11,615 nucleotides of DNA. It comes from Bryobacteraceae bacterium (GTDB lineage: Bacteria > Acidobacteriota > Terriglobia > Bryobacterales > Bryobacteraceae). A program made the position numbers and the translations under genes. Shown here piece after piece: positions 1-6,750 of this stretch. The DNA lies in contig JACMLA010000510.1 in assembly GCA_014379815.1 (NCBI GenBank), positions 1 to 11,615 on the forward strand, in the 5' to 3' direction. Each line of letters starts with the position of its first letter. Positions within the stretch are counted from its first letter, which is position 1. The notes beneath the pieces are model-generated. The model was given only the letters and a program-made list of their open reading frames with translations. It was not told where the DNA came from and ran no database searches.

Positions 1-843
1 ACCATCGGTGGCGGCGAAGTCGTCGATCCGTTCCCTCCCCAAAAGCTCCGAATGGCAGATTCCCTGCAACGGGTGCGCGCTTTGTCGGGTGCGCCCCTGC
101 CTGCCCGAATCAATTTCCTGGTAGGGGAAAACAGAGATGGTTTGAGCCTTGCAGAACTGGCAATTCGCACGGGCGAATCGGAGCGTAATTTGCTAGCCGC
201 AATGCCCCCCGGCGTCTCATCCGTACCGGGCCCGCAAACATGGATCGTGAGTAATACCCGGGCGGCAGAGACAGTTTCTGCCTGGCGGGAGCGGCTTACC
301 CAGTTTCATCTGGACCATCCGCTAGTGCCTGGAATCCCCCGCGAGGACTTTCGCAGCCGGTACTTCCCGGATGCGCCTGTCTTTGTTTTCGATTACCTGC
401 TAACACTGGAGCCGGCAGTCCGGAGCACCGCTGAGTTCCTCCACCTTGCGACTCACCGGCTCGCCCTGAAAGAGGACGAGGAACGGGCTCTGGCCAGTAT
501 CGAAGCGGCTTTCGGAGAAGCTGGCTTAAGCGTTCCGGGCGTGGAGGCGGTGCTGGCTTCCAGTGGAGTGGACCGCACACGCGCCCGCAATCTGCTGCAG
601 GTGCTGCTCCGTCAGAAGCGTCTGCTACGGGTCAGTGACGATCTGGTGTTCCATCCCACCGCGCTCCAGAGCCTTCGCCAGTTGCTGCAGGCGAAAACCG
701 GAGTGCGATTCGCGGTCGGTGATTTTAAGGACTGGACTGGAGTTTCGCGCAAGTACGCGATCCCTCTGCTGGAGTATTTCGATCGCGAAAGAGTAACTCG
801 CCGAGAGGGGGAATCGAGGGTGGTTCTGCTACACAGCAAGTAA
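1..843 (+). CDS. selB: Selenocysteine-specific translation elongation factor SelB, C-terminal part (5' truncated by window edge)
   Basis: SelB is a GTPase that delivers Sec-tRNA(Sec) to the ribosome at UGA codons marked by a SECIS hairpin. The reading frame is open from base 1, so the 280 visible residues are the end of a longer protein (SelB is usually around 600-650 residues). The first visible residues, TIGGGEVVDP, match the SelB signature at the end of the EF-Tu-like beta-barrel region. After it come the winged-helix repeats that bind SECIS RNA, including the family-typical HPLVPGIPREDFRSR (about visible residues 106-120) and a last winged helix ending KDWTGVSRKYAIPLLEYFDRE. The GTPase domain lies outside the window. 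The ATG at 52 is internal and not the start. The gene is followed after 71 bases by a ferredoxin on the same strand. Its presence implies that this organism makes selenoproteins; selA, selC and selD are not in the window. Confidence 0.93.
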   Translation, partial: TIGGGEVVDPFPPQKLRMADSLQRVRALSGAPLPARINFLVGENRDGLSLAELAIRTGESERNLLAAMPPGVSSVPGPQTWIVSNTRAAETVSAWRERLTQFHLDHPLVPGIPREDFRSRYFPDAPVFVFDYLLTLEPAVRSTAEFLHLATHRLALKEDEERALASIEAAFGEAGLSVPGVEAVLASSGVDRTRARNLLQVLLRQKRLLRVSDDLVFHPTALQSLRQLLQAKTGVRFAVGDFKDWTGVSRKYAIPLLEYFDRERVTRREGESRVVLLHSK

Positions 844-914
844 GCCAGGGTGTGCTAAGTTAGAAGTTCCCTAAGGGTTTGCCTGCAGCTTTTTATACAG
901 GATCATTACTATTC

Positions 915-1175
915 ATGGCATACGTAATTGCAGAACCTTGCGTCGGTACTAAGGACATGGCTTGTGTTGACGCCTGTCCGGTTGATTGCATTCACCCGAA
1001 AAAAGACAGCCCGAAATTCGAAGGCGAAGACATGATCTACATCGATCCGGTTGAGTGCATCGATTGTGGAGCCTGTGTTCCGGTATGCCCCGTATCGGCC
1101 ATATTTGCTCTGGACGACCTCCCGGATAAGTGGTCGCACTTCGCCCAAAAGAACGCAACCTATTTCGGACGGTAA
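915..1175 (+). CDS. 7Fe ferredoxin ([3Fe-4S][4Fe-4S]), 86 aa
   Basis: A small soluble electron carrier. Numbering from the ATG at 915, cysteines 9, 17, 21 and 25 sit in a CVGTKDMACVDACPVDC segment and cysteines 48, 51, 54 and 58 in CIDCGACVPVCP. By comparison with 7Fe ferredoxins, C9, C17 and C58 should hold the [3Fe-4S] cluster and C21, C48, C51 and C54 the [4Fe-4S] cluster, with C25 left as the extra cysteine seen in this group. The ATG at 915 is preferred over a TTG at 879 because MAYVIAEPC is the usual family N-terminus, an AGGA lies at 899-902, and the extra 12 residues are not ferredoxin-like. It lies between selB and a pseudouridine synthase gene; neither neighbour identifies its redox partner. 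Family assignment is secure, cellular role unknown. Confidence 0.93.
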   Translation: MAYVIAEPCVGTKDMACVDACPVDCIHPKKDSPKFEGEDMIYIDPVECIDCGACVPVCPVSAIFALDDLPDKWSHFAQKNATYFGR

Positions 1176-1190
1176 TCGATCGCAACGCTC

Positions 1191-1197
1191 GGGGGTG
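1191..1197 (+). promoter_or_regulatory. Shine-Dalgarno-like site for the GTG start at 1206
   Basis: The purine run GGGGGTG ends 8 bases before the GTG at 1206. It can pair with the anti-SD sequence if a G-U wobble is allowed. It supports the GTG as the start of the pseudouridine synthase gene. Confidence 0.5.
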
Positions 1198-1205
1198 CTA
1201 TAGCA

Positions 1206-1946
1206 GTGCCCCCCAGTGACTGGGGTTGGCTAATTACGCCAGCCGAGCTGGAAAGCTGGATCCTCTCTCAGAACGACGACTTCCTCGTAATCAACAAACC
1301 TCCACACACTGTCTGTCATCCTTCGCGCCACGGGCCGTGGTCCAGCCTGATTGGGGCCTGCCGGGAGTACCTCGGGCTCGGGACGCTGCATATGCCATTT
1401 CGCCTCGATCGCGAGACTTCTGGCGTTCTGGTATTCGCTTTACACCGCGAGGCAGGGACCCGGCTGCAGCATGCGGTTCAGGCACAAAAGGTACGCAAAG
1501 AGTACCTGGCGATTGCGGAAGGTCACTTGCCTGGACCCGTTACTGTGGATGCGCCGATCGGCCGCGATGAAGCTGCTGCGTTCTTCAGCCGGCAGTGTGT
1601 ACGGCCAGACGGACAGAGTGCGGTGACGTCATTCGAACCCATAAGCCATAGCGCAAGTCACACGCTGGTCAAAGCTCGCCCCCAAACCGGACGGCGTCAT
1701 CAGATACGCGTGCACTTGTCCCACCTTGGCCATCCCATCGTGGGAGACAAGTTATATGGTCCGGACCCTCTTCTCATGATGGAATTCATGGAGCATGGCT
1801 TCACAGAGCACCTTGCTTCCCGTTTGCCCATGAAGCGTTGCGCTCTGCACTGCGAAGAAGTGGAGTTTCAGACCGAAAGGGGTAGCGAACTCTTTAGCGC
1901 TCCCGTGGCGGAGGACATGCGAAAGTTCTGGCTCCGTCACTCCTGA
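1206..1946 (+). CDS. RluA-family RNA pseudouridine synthase, 246 aa
   Basis: Predicted to isomerise specific uridines in rRNA or tRNA to pseudouridine. The catalytic motif is FRLDRETSG at residues 65-73, with catalytic Asp68; most relatives read HRLDxxTSG, so the position before Arg is Phe instead of His. An N-terminal DDFLVINKPPHTVCHPS segment (24-40) is the usual entry strand of the fold, and QTGRRHQIRVHLSHLGHPIVGDKLYG (160-185, written here as the family landmark) is the conserved C-terminal core motif. There is no N-terminal S4 domain, as in RluA itself and several RluC/D-like paralogues. The GTG start is supported by a GGGGGTG 8 bases upstream; no better in-frame start was seen. It begins 30 bases after the ferredoxin gene. 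The stop codon lies inside the end of the convergent permease gene (10-base overlap). The RNA target cannot be told from sequence. Confidence 0.9.
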   Translation: MPPSDWGWLITPAELESWILSQNDDFLVINKPPHTVCHPSRHGPWSSLIGACREYLGLGTLHMPFRLDRETSGVLVFALHREAGTRLQHAVQAQKVRKEYLAIAEGHLPGPVTVDAPIGRDEAAAFFSRQCVRPDGQSAVTSFEPISHSASHTLVKARPQTGRRHQIRVHLSHLGHPIVGDKLYGPDPLLMMEFMEHGFTEHLASRLPMKRCALHCEEVEFQTERGSELFSAPVAEDMRKFWLRHS

Positions 1947-4315
1947 CGGAGCGTGGTTGCGGGGTCTACCCTCGAAGCGCGTAGTGCAGGCAAAGCCGCG
2001 GAGCACAAACCCAGAACCAGTAGGGCGAGTGCCGCGAAGGTCCAGGTAAGTCCGTCCGTCGGTTCCAGGCCGAACAGCATCGTCTTCAGCAAGCTGGAGG
2101 CAAAGAAGGACAGAGCGGCGCCAGCAAGCAAGCCAGCAATAGTCAACGTACCGGCCCAGCGCAAAACAAGCCAGACAATCTCGCCAGTGGACGCGCCAAT
2201 GGCCATTCGCAATCCAAACTCCGGAACACGCCGCGCAACCTGCCACGACAGCAGACTGTAGACCCCTGTAATGGACAGCAGAAGAGCGATGGCTGCAAAT
2301 GCCCCTAGCAGGATGGTCCGCAACCTCGGTGTCGCCAGAGTTGCCGAGTGCATGTCGGAAAGCGTCGTAGTTTTTAGAGCGACTTCCGGGATCAGCGAGC
2401 GAACCCTTCGCTCCACGGTGTCGGCGAAACCGGCTGGGCTGCCTGCGGTACGCACTACCAGTTGCAGCTCGTTGGCGTACCACGGATGCTGGCGATAAGG
2501 CATGTACAACTCGGGGCCGGGTGCTGTTGCGGGCGACTTTGTTCTCGCATCGCCGACAACACCGACTACGGTCATCCATTTATTAGGCGAGTCCAGACCG
2601 CACTGGATCCGTTTGCCAATCGGATCTGTATCCCCGAAGCTGCGCCGAACCAGGGACTCGCTGACGATAGCTACAAACGGAGAGTCATAGGTATCGCGAG
2701 GATTGAAGTCACGCCCGCGAACCAGCGGGATTCCAAGAGTCGCAAAGTAATCCTCACCTGTCAGGCTGAAGCCTGCGGAAGGCGCAAGGCGTGGGTCGGC
2801 CCCTTGCCCCTCGATGAAGTACAAACCATTTGAGCCATACCGTCCCGCAGGCACTCCCATCGCCGCGGATGCCGACACCACTCCTGGCAAAACGCGAAGT
2901 GCGGAAACAGCATCGTCGAACGATCGGATTGCTCTCTGCAATTTGGGCATTGTGTTCGCCGGAACATGGGCGTAGGTCACCAGGATTCTCTCGGTTTCGA
3001 ATCCCAGTGACACGCTGTTCAATTCGACAAAGCTGCGGAAGAGTAAGCCCGCGCCAATCGCGAGTGCGAACGAGATGGCTACCTCACCAACCACGATCAG
3101 GTTCCGCAGTCCCCAGGATCCAGGCCCGAGGTGGGGCGGGCGTCCACGCCTGCGGTGGGTCTCCAGACCCACAACGACGCTGCGGTCAGCACGTGCATTT
3201 TGCAAGGCCGGTGCAAGAGCGAACAACACCGTGCACATCAGCGAAACCGCAACGGAAGCCGCGAGCACCACCCCATCGACCCGTACTTCCGAAAGCCTCG
3301 GCAAATCTGGTGGATTCAGCCAGATAAGGCCGCGCACCAGAGCGAACGCCAGCAGGATTCCAAGCGCTCCGGCAGAGATGCCAAGTGTCAGCCCGTTGCG
3401 CAAAGCCTCCCCGAATAGCCGGCTCGCACTGGCACCCAGCGCCGAGCGAATCCCGAACTCGCGTGCCTGCTCGACGGCACGGGCCAGCAGAAGGTGGGCG
3501 ACGTTCGCACAGGCGATCAGCAGCAGCAGGCCGGTCGCAGCGAAAAGCAACAGGATCGTACCGCGCGCATTCCCAGCGATCTGCTCGGTAAGGGGAACCA
3601 GACGAAAAGTCTTGTTCTTGTTCGTGACGCTCTCGGACTGTTCCAGTCCACCCGCCAGCGCTGTGATTCGGGCTTGTGCTGATTCCAGACTGACTCCGAT
3701 GCGAAGCTTTGCCACAGCGCGGTAGTTGTAGGCCGAGCGACTGTGATTCTCGGGCTTCTCTGGCTGCACCCACCAGATATCCGCGCGGTCAGGATAGCGA
3801 AAGCTGGCAGGCATAACACCGACTACCTGAAGGATGCTGGTGTCAATGGTGAGCGTCTTGCTGAGGGCCTGATCGACTGAGCCGAAAATTCGCTCCGCAA
3901 AGGGCGCGCTCACAAGCACTGCACGAAGAGCATCGGCCTCGGCAGGCTTGCGTCCCCGGATGGGACTGGCGTCGAAAACCTGGAAGAATCCCGGAGAGAC
4001 CAGATAGACGCCAGCAAAGTCAGATCCGCCGGGCCACTGGATCCCAATCTCTCCACCGTGGTAGCGCGCGGTAGATTCGAAGGCGTCTGCGAGCTCCGAG
4101 ACATCGCTCCAGTCCGGTCCGGATACCCGGGGCGTGATGCGGCCTGTGTTGGTCCACACCGTATTCAACGCCACCACTCGCTGACCATCTGAGTGTGGAA
4201 TCGGCGCCAGCAGAACCGCACGGACCACGCTGAAGATCGCGGTGCTGGCGCCGATACCTAGCGCGAGCGTTGCTACCGCGATGACATTAAGGACAACATC
4301 CCTGTTCCGGGCCAT
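1937..4315 (-). CDS. ADOP-type (acidobacterial duplicated orphan permease) FtsX/MacB-like ABC transporter permease, 792 aa
   Basis: Membrane permease of the MacB/FtsX group. The protein is internally duplicated: a first helix at about 8-35, a MacB-like periplasmic core (about 40-245), three helices (about 252-280, 308-333, 347-374), then a second helix at about 403-430, a second periplasmic core (about 435-655) and three C-terminal helices (about 667-692, 718-745, 756-778). The coupling-helix motif occurs twice, EFGIRSALGAS (286-296) and EFGLRMAIGAS (699-709), direct evidence of duplication. The C-terminus RASRVDPATTLRQE is typical of ADOPs. No ATPase gene is adjacent, which fits the 'orphan' label. 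The N-terminus begins almost directly at the first helix, shorter than many ADOPs, and no clear SD precedes the ATG; it starts 11 bases after queD, so translational coupling is plausible. Substrate is unknown; relatives are linked to export or efflux only by similarity. Confidence 0.9.
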   Translation of the reverse strand: MARNRDVVLNVIAVATLALGIGASTAIFSVVRAVLLAPIPHSDGQRVVALNTVWTNTGRITPRVSGPDWSDVSELADAFESTARYHGGEIGIQWPGGSDFAGVYLVSPGFFQVFDASPIRGRKPAEADALRAVLVSAPFAERIFGSVDQALSKTLTIDTSILQVVGVMPASFRYPDRADIWWVQPEKPENHSRSAYNYRAVAKLRIGVSLESAQARITALAGGLEQSESVTNKNKTFRLVPLTEQIAGNARGTILLLFAATGLLLLIACANVAHLLLARAVEQAREFGIRSALGASASRLFGEALRNGLTLGISAGALGILLAFALVRGLIWLNPPDLPRLSEVRVDGVVLAASVAVSLMCTVLFALAPALQNARADRSVVVGLETHRRRGRPPHLGPGSWGLRNLIVVGEVAISFALAIGAGLLFRSFVELNSVSLGFETERILVTYAHVPANTMPKLQRAIRSFDDAVSALRVLPGVVSASAAMGVPAGRYGSNGLYFIEGQGADPRLAPSAGFSLTGEDYFATLGIPLVRGRDFNPRDTYDSPFVAIVSESLVRRSFGDTDPIGKRIQCGLDSPNKWMTVVGVVGDARTKSPATAPGPELYMPYRQHPWYANELQLVVRTAGSPAGFADTVERRVRSLIPEVALKTTTLSDMHSATLATPRLRTILLGAFAAIALLLSITGVYSLLSWQVARRVPEFGLRMAIGASTGEIVWLVLRWAGTLTIAGLLAGAALSFFASSLLKTMLFGLEPTDGLTWTFAALALLVLGLCSAALPALRASRVDPATTLRQE

Positions 4316-4326
4316 GGACAGACAGT

Positions 4327-4707
4327 CTACGGCCTGTAAACAGCAATGCTCGTGTCAGTTTCCCAGACCTTTACCTGGGAGATCCTCGAGGGTGGGTCGG
4401 CACGGGTCAGGTCCAGTTGGCCCGCCACGTGATCGTGCAGATATCTGGCGATGTTCTCGGCCGACGGGTTCAGGGTCGTGAACGGCTCAAGGTCGTTGAT
4501 GAACTGATGATCCAGGCGCTCGCAGACAGCTCGTACGGTGCGCTTCAGGTCGACAAAATCCACCAGCAGGCCGATCCGATTGAGTTCGGTGCCTTCCACC
4601 GTAACCTGTACGCGGTAGTTGTGCCCATGGACGTTCTCGCATTTGCCCTTGTACTCGCGGAGGGCGTGCCCGGCGGAAAAGGTGTGTTCTACAGTAACTT
4701 CAAACAT
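4327..4707 (-). CDS. queD: 6-carboxytetrahydropterin synthase QueD / 6-pyruvoyl-tetrahydropterin synthase family, 126 aa
   Basis: QueD converts 7,8-dihydroneopterin triphosphate to 6-carboxy-5,6,7,8-tetrahydropterin, the second step towards 7-cyano-7-deazaguanine and queuosine in tRNA. Visible landmarks are the zinc-binding histidines His14 (FSAGH), His27 and His29 (HGHNY), the catalytic Cys23 four residues before HGH, the Asp66-His67 pair in RLDHQFIND, and Glu116 in KVWETDT. This CxxxHGH arrangement favours QueD over the PTPS-III folate-type variant. Length is close to the family norm (about 120 residues). It starts 8 bases after the dinG-like helicase stop and ends 11 bases before the ADOP permease, so it is probably the middle gene of a three-gene transcript. 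The other queuosine genes (queC, queE, queF, tgt) are not in this window, and the neighbours have no known link to queuosine. Confidence 0.92.
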   Translation of the reverse strand: MFEVTVEHTFSAGHALREYKGKCENVHGHNYRVQVTVEGTELNRIGLLVDFVDLKRTVRAVCERLDHQFINDLEPFTTLNPSAENIARYLHDHVAGQLDLTRADPPSRISQVKVWETDTSIAVYRP

Positions 4708-4715
4708 TAGAAACT

Positions 4716-6656
4716 TTAAGCATTAGATATATCGAAAAACCGCGCCACATCGGCGATCTCGGTTGTGAAGGCGTAATCCGGCAGGCTGTCGAAAAACACC
4801 TGCCCATACCGCTGCCTTGTGATCCTATTATCCAGGATGGAAAGCACGCCTCTATCGGTTCGGCTTCGAATGAGTCGTCCAAACCCCTGTTTCAGTGCAA
4901 GTGCCGCCTGGGGAATCTGGTAGTCGTAGAACGCGTTTCCACCGGCTTCCTTCACCGCGGTCACGCGGGCATCGACTACAGGATCGCTGGGAACTGCGAA
5001 GGGCAGCTTGTCGATAATTACGCAGCTAAGCTGCTCGCCTTGCACGTCCACACCTTGCCAGAAGGAAGACGTTGCGAACAGAACGCAATTCGGTGTGCTG
5101 CGAAATTCATCCAATAAAGCGGAGCGTGGACCTGTTCCCTGCAGCAGGGTAGGAAATTCCACAGCCAGCGAGACCCGGTCATACACCTGTCGCATCTGCA
5201 CGTAGCTGGTGAATAACACAAAGGCCCGACCCCGACTGAGTTCCAGCAATCTGACGATCTCGGCACTAGCCGCTACCGTGAAGCCGCCTTCTCTTGGGTC
5301 TGGCAAGTGCTGCGGAACGTAAAGCAGAGCTTGGTGAGGATAATCGAACGGGCTCTCTACGATCAACGTCCGGGATGCCTGGATTCCCAGCCGCCGCTCG
5401 AAGAAGTCAAACGTGCCGGCGACAGCGAGAGTGGCCGAGGTCATAACGACGGTGCGGACGCGCTCCCACAGACTGGTCTCCAGGATAGGGGAAACGTCGA
5501 TCGGAGTCGCCTGCAAAAAAATTCCCCGGCCGCGGCGCTCGACGTAGTACACGAAAGCAGGGCCCGGTGTTTCCATCCAGAAGCGGAGCCGTTGCAGAAA
5601 ATCCTGGGCGCGCCGGTGCAAGGGGATAACTTCCTCAGGAGCACTCGGGATCAGGTTCAGCTGGACGGTAATTAGCTGAACGGCGCTGCGGAAATCGAGG
5701 TACTCGTCCTGATGGCTCTCCAGAAACGCGGCGTGTTCCCGAAAGGGGGTACGGCCCTCAGAGCCATTCCCGAAAAAGCGGAAGAATCGCTCTGACGCCT
5801 CCCACGCCATTCCGAGAACGCGGTCGAGATCACTCGACCCGAAGTCACCCGCACGTGCCGCGAACAGAATGTCTCTTCGCAGGTCGTCGATCTGGAGATT
5901 GCTGACGGTCACTCCGAAGTACTGGCCAGCAACGTCTTCGATCTCGTGGGCTTCGTCGAAGATCACCCCATCGTAGTCCGGAATAATCTGCCCAAAGCCT
6001 TCATCCCGTAAAGCAAGGTCTGCGAAAAACAAGTGATGATTGACGATGATGAGGTCGCTCTCGGCAGCCCTCTGATACATCTGGGTGATGAAGCAGCGTT
6101 CAAACTGTTCACACTTGGTTCCGGTGCAGGTCTCTCTGCGGGCATCGATCTTTGCCCAGGCCGTACTTCCCTCCGGCAGGGTGCGGATCTCGGACCGGTC
6201 TCCAGTCACCGTGGACGTTTCCCAGTCGCGGATGATCTGGAAATCAGCCACTTCCTCCATACCGGTGAGGAATGCGTTGCGCTCGGCATCGTAGATCTTC
6301 TTGCGGCACGCATAGTTGTTGCGGCCCTTCATGTAGCAGACTGCGAGAGGAGTTTCGAAGTGCTCCTGCAGAAACGGTATGTCCTTGTAGAACAATTGCT
6401 CCTGCAAGTTTTTGGTACCCGTAGAAATCACGATGCGTTTCCCGGAAAGGATTGCCGGGACCAGATAAGCCAGAGTCTTGCCGGTACCCGTGCCCGCTTC
6501 CACAATAAGGTGACGGCGGTCGGCAAGGGCAGACTCCACAGCTTCGGCCATCTCCAGCTGCCCTTCCCGGAACTCATACCGGGTATGCCAGCGCGACAGC
6601 ATTCCCTTGCGGCTGAAGAATGCGCGGGCTGTCAGGGTATGGGCTGGAGCAGACAT
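4716..6656 (-). CDS. dinG: DinG/YoaA-like (XPD-family) Fe-S ATP-dependent DNA helicase, 646 aa
   Basis: Predicted superfamily 2, 5'-3' DNA helicase acting in repair or resolution of unusual DNA structures. Numbering from the ATG at 6656: RYEFREGQLEMAEAV (26-40) is the Q-motif-like region, AGTGTGKT (54-61) is Walker A, four cysteines (117, 177, 182, 188) form the Fe-S cluster site typical of XPD/DinG, DEAH is 234-237, TSATL is 406-410, the QGVDVQGEQL motif V is near 534-543, and QGFGRLIRS (590-598) is motif VI. The frame stays open upstream to 7226, but that extension is antisense to the serine hydrolase and has no helicase character, so the ATG at 6656 was chosen. The SD there is weak (TAAG, 8 bases upstream); an ATG at 6602 is a less likely alternative. 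No exonuclease domain is fused. It is the first gene of the probable dinG-queD-permease transcript. Confidence 0.92.
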   Translation of the reverse strand: MSAPAHTLTARAFFSRKGMLSRWHTRYEFREGQLEMAEAVESALADRRHLIVEAGTGTGKTLAYLVPAILSGKRIVISTGTKNLQEQLFYKDIPFLQEHFETPLAVCYMKGRNNYACRKKIYDAERNAFLTGMEEVADFQIIRDWETSTVTGDRSEIRTLPEGSTAWAKIDARRETCTGTKCEQFERCFITQMYQRAAESDLIIVNHHLFFADLALRDEGFGQIIPDYDGVIFDEAHEIEDVAGQYFGVTVSNLQIDDLRRDILFAARAGDFGSSDLDRVLGMAWEASERFFRFFGNGSEGRTPFREHAAFLESHQDEYLDFRSAVQLITVQLNLIPSAPEEVIPLHRRAQDFLQRLRFWMETPGPAFVYYVERRGRGIFLQATPIDVSPILETSLWERVRTVVMTSATLAVAGTFDFFERRLGIQASRTLIVESPFDYPHQALLYVPQHLPDPREGGFTVAASAEIVRLLELSRGRAFVLFTSYVQMRQVYDRVSLAVEFPTLLQGTGPRSALLDEFRSTPNCVLFATSSFWQGVDVQGEQLSCVIIDKLPFAVPSDPVVDARVTAVKEAGGNAFYDYQIPQAALALKQGFGRLIRSRTDRGVLSILDNRITRQRYGQVFFDSLPDYAFTTEIADVARFFDISNA

Positions 6657-6750
6657 CAGGAGCTTACAACTATGGGCCGTGTGATACCAGCTTATCGGAG
6701 ACCGGATGTATCCGTTTCCCGTTGTCTCCCGACCGTGCGATTGTAGTCCC
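6657..6750. promoter_or_regulatory. Divergent intergenic region between the helicase and serine hydrolase genes
   Basis: About 94 bases separate the helicase start (6656, minus) from the preferred hydrolase start (6751, plus), or 49 bases if the hydrolase starts at 6706. Promoters for both genes should lie here, but I find no convincing -35/-10 pair on either strand. The only structured element is a perfect inverted repeat, CGGATGTATCCG at 6703-6714 (5-base arms, 2-base centre), which overlaps the alternative ATG at 6706. Confidence 0.4.

Noticed and set aside
879..914. TTG start giving a longer ferredoxin with a hydrophobic N-terminus
   Set aside because: The family begins at MAYVIAEPC and an AGGA precedes the ATG at 915; the extra residues look like translated leader.
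1752..2579. 275-codon minus-strand open frame overlapping the permease and pseudouridine synthase
   Set aside because: It lies in another frame of the permease C-terminus and runs into the pseudouridine synthase; the Arg/Cys-rich translation resembles no protein family.
3075..3725. 216-codon plus-strand open frame opposite the permease
   Set aside because: Low-complexity Arg/Ser/Ala-rich translation, no recognisable domain, fully antisense to the permease; a GC-rich shadow frame.
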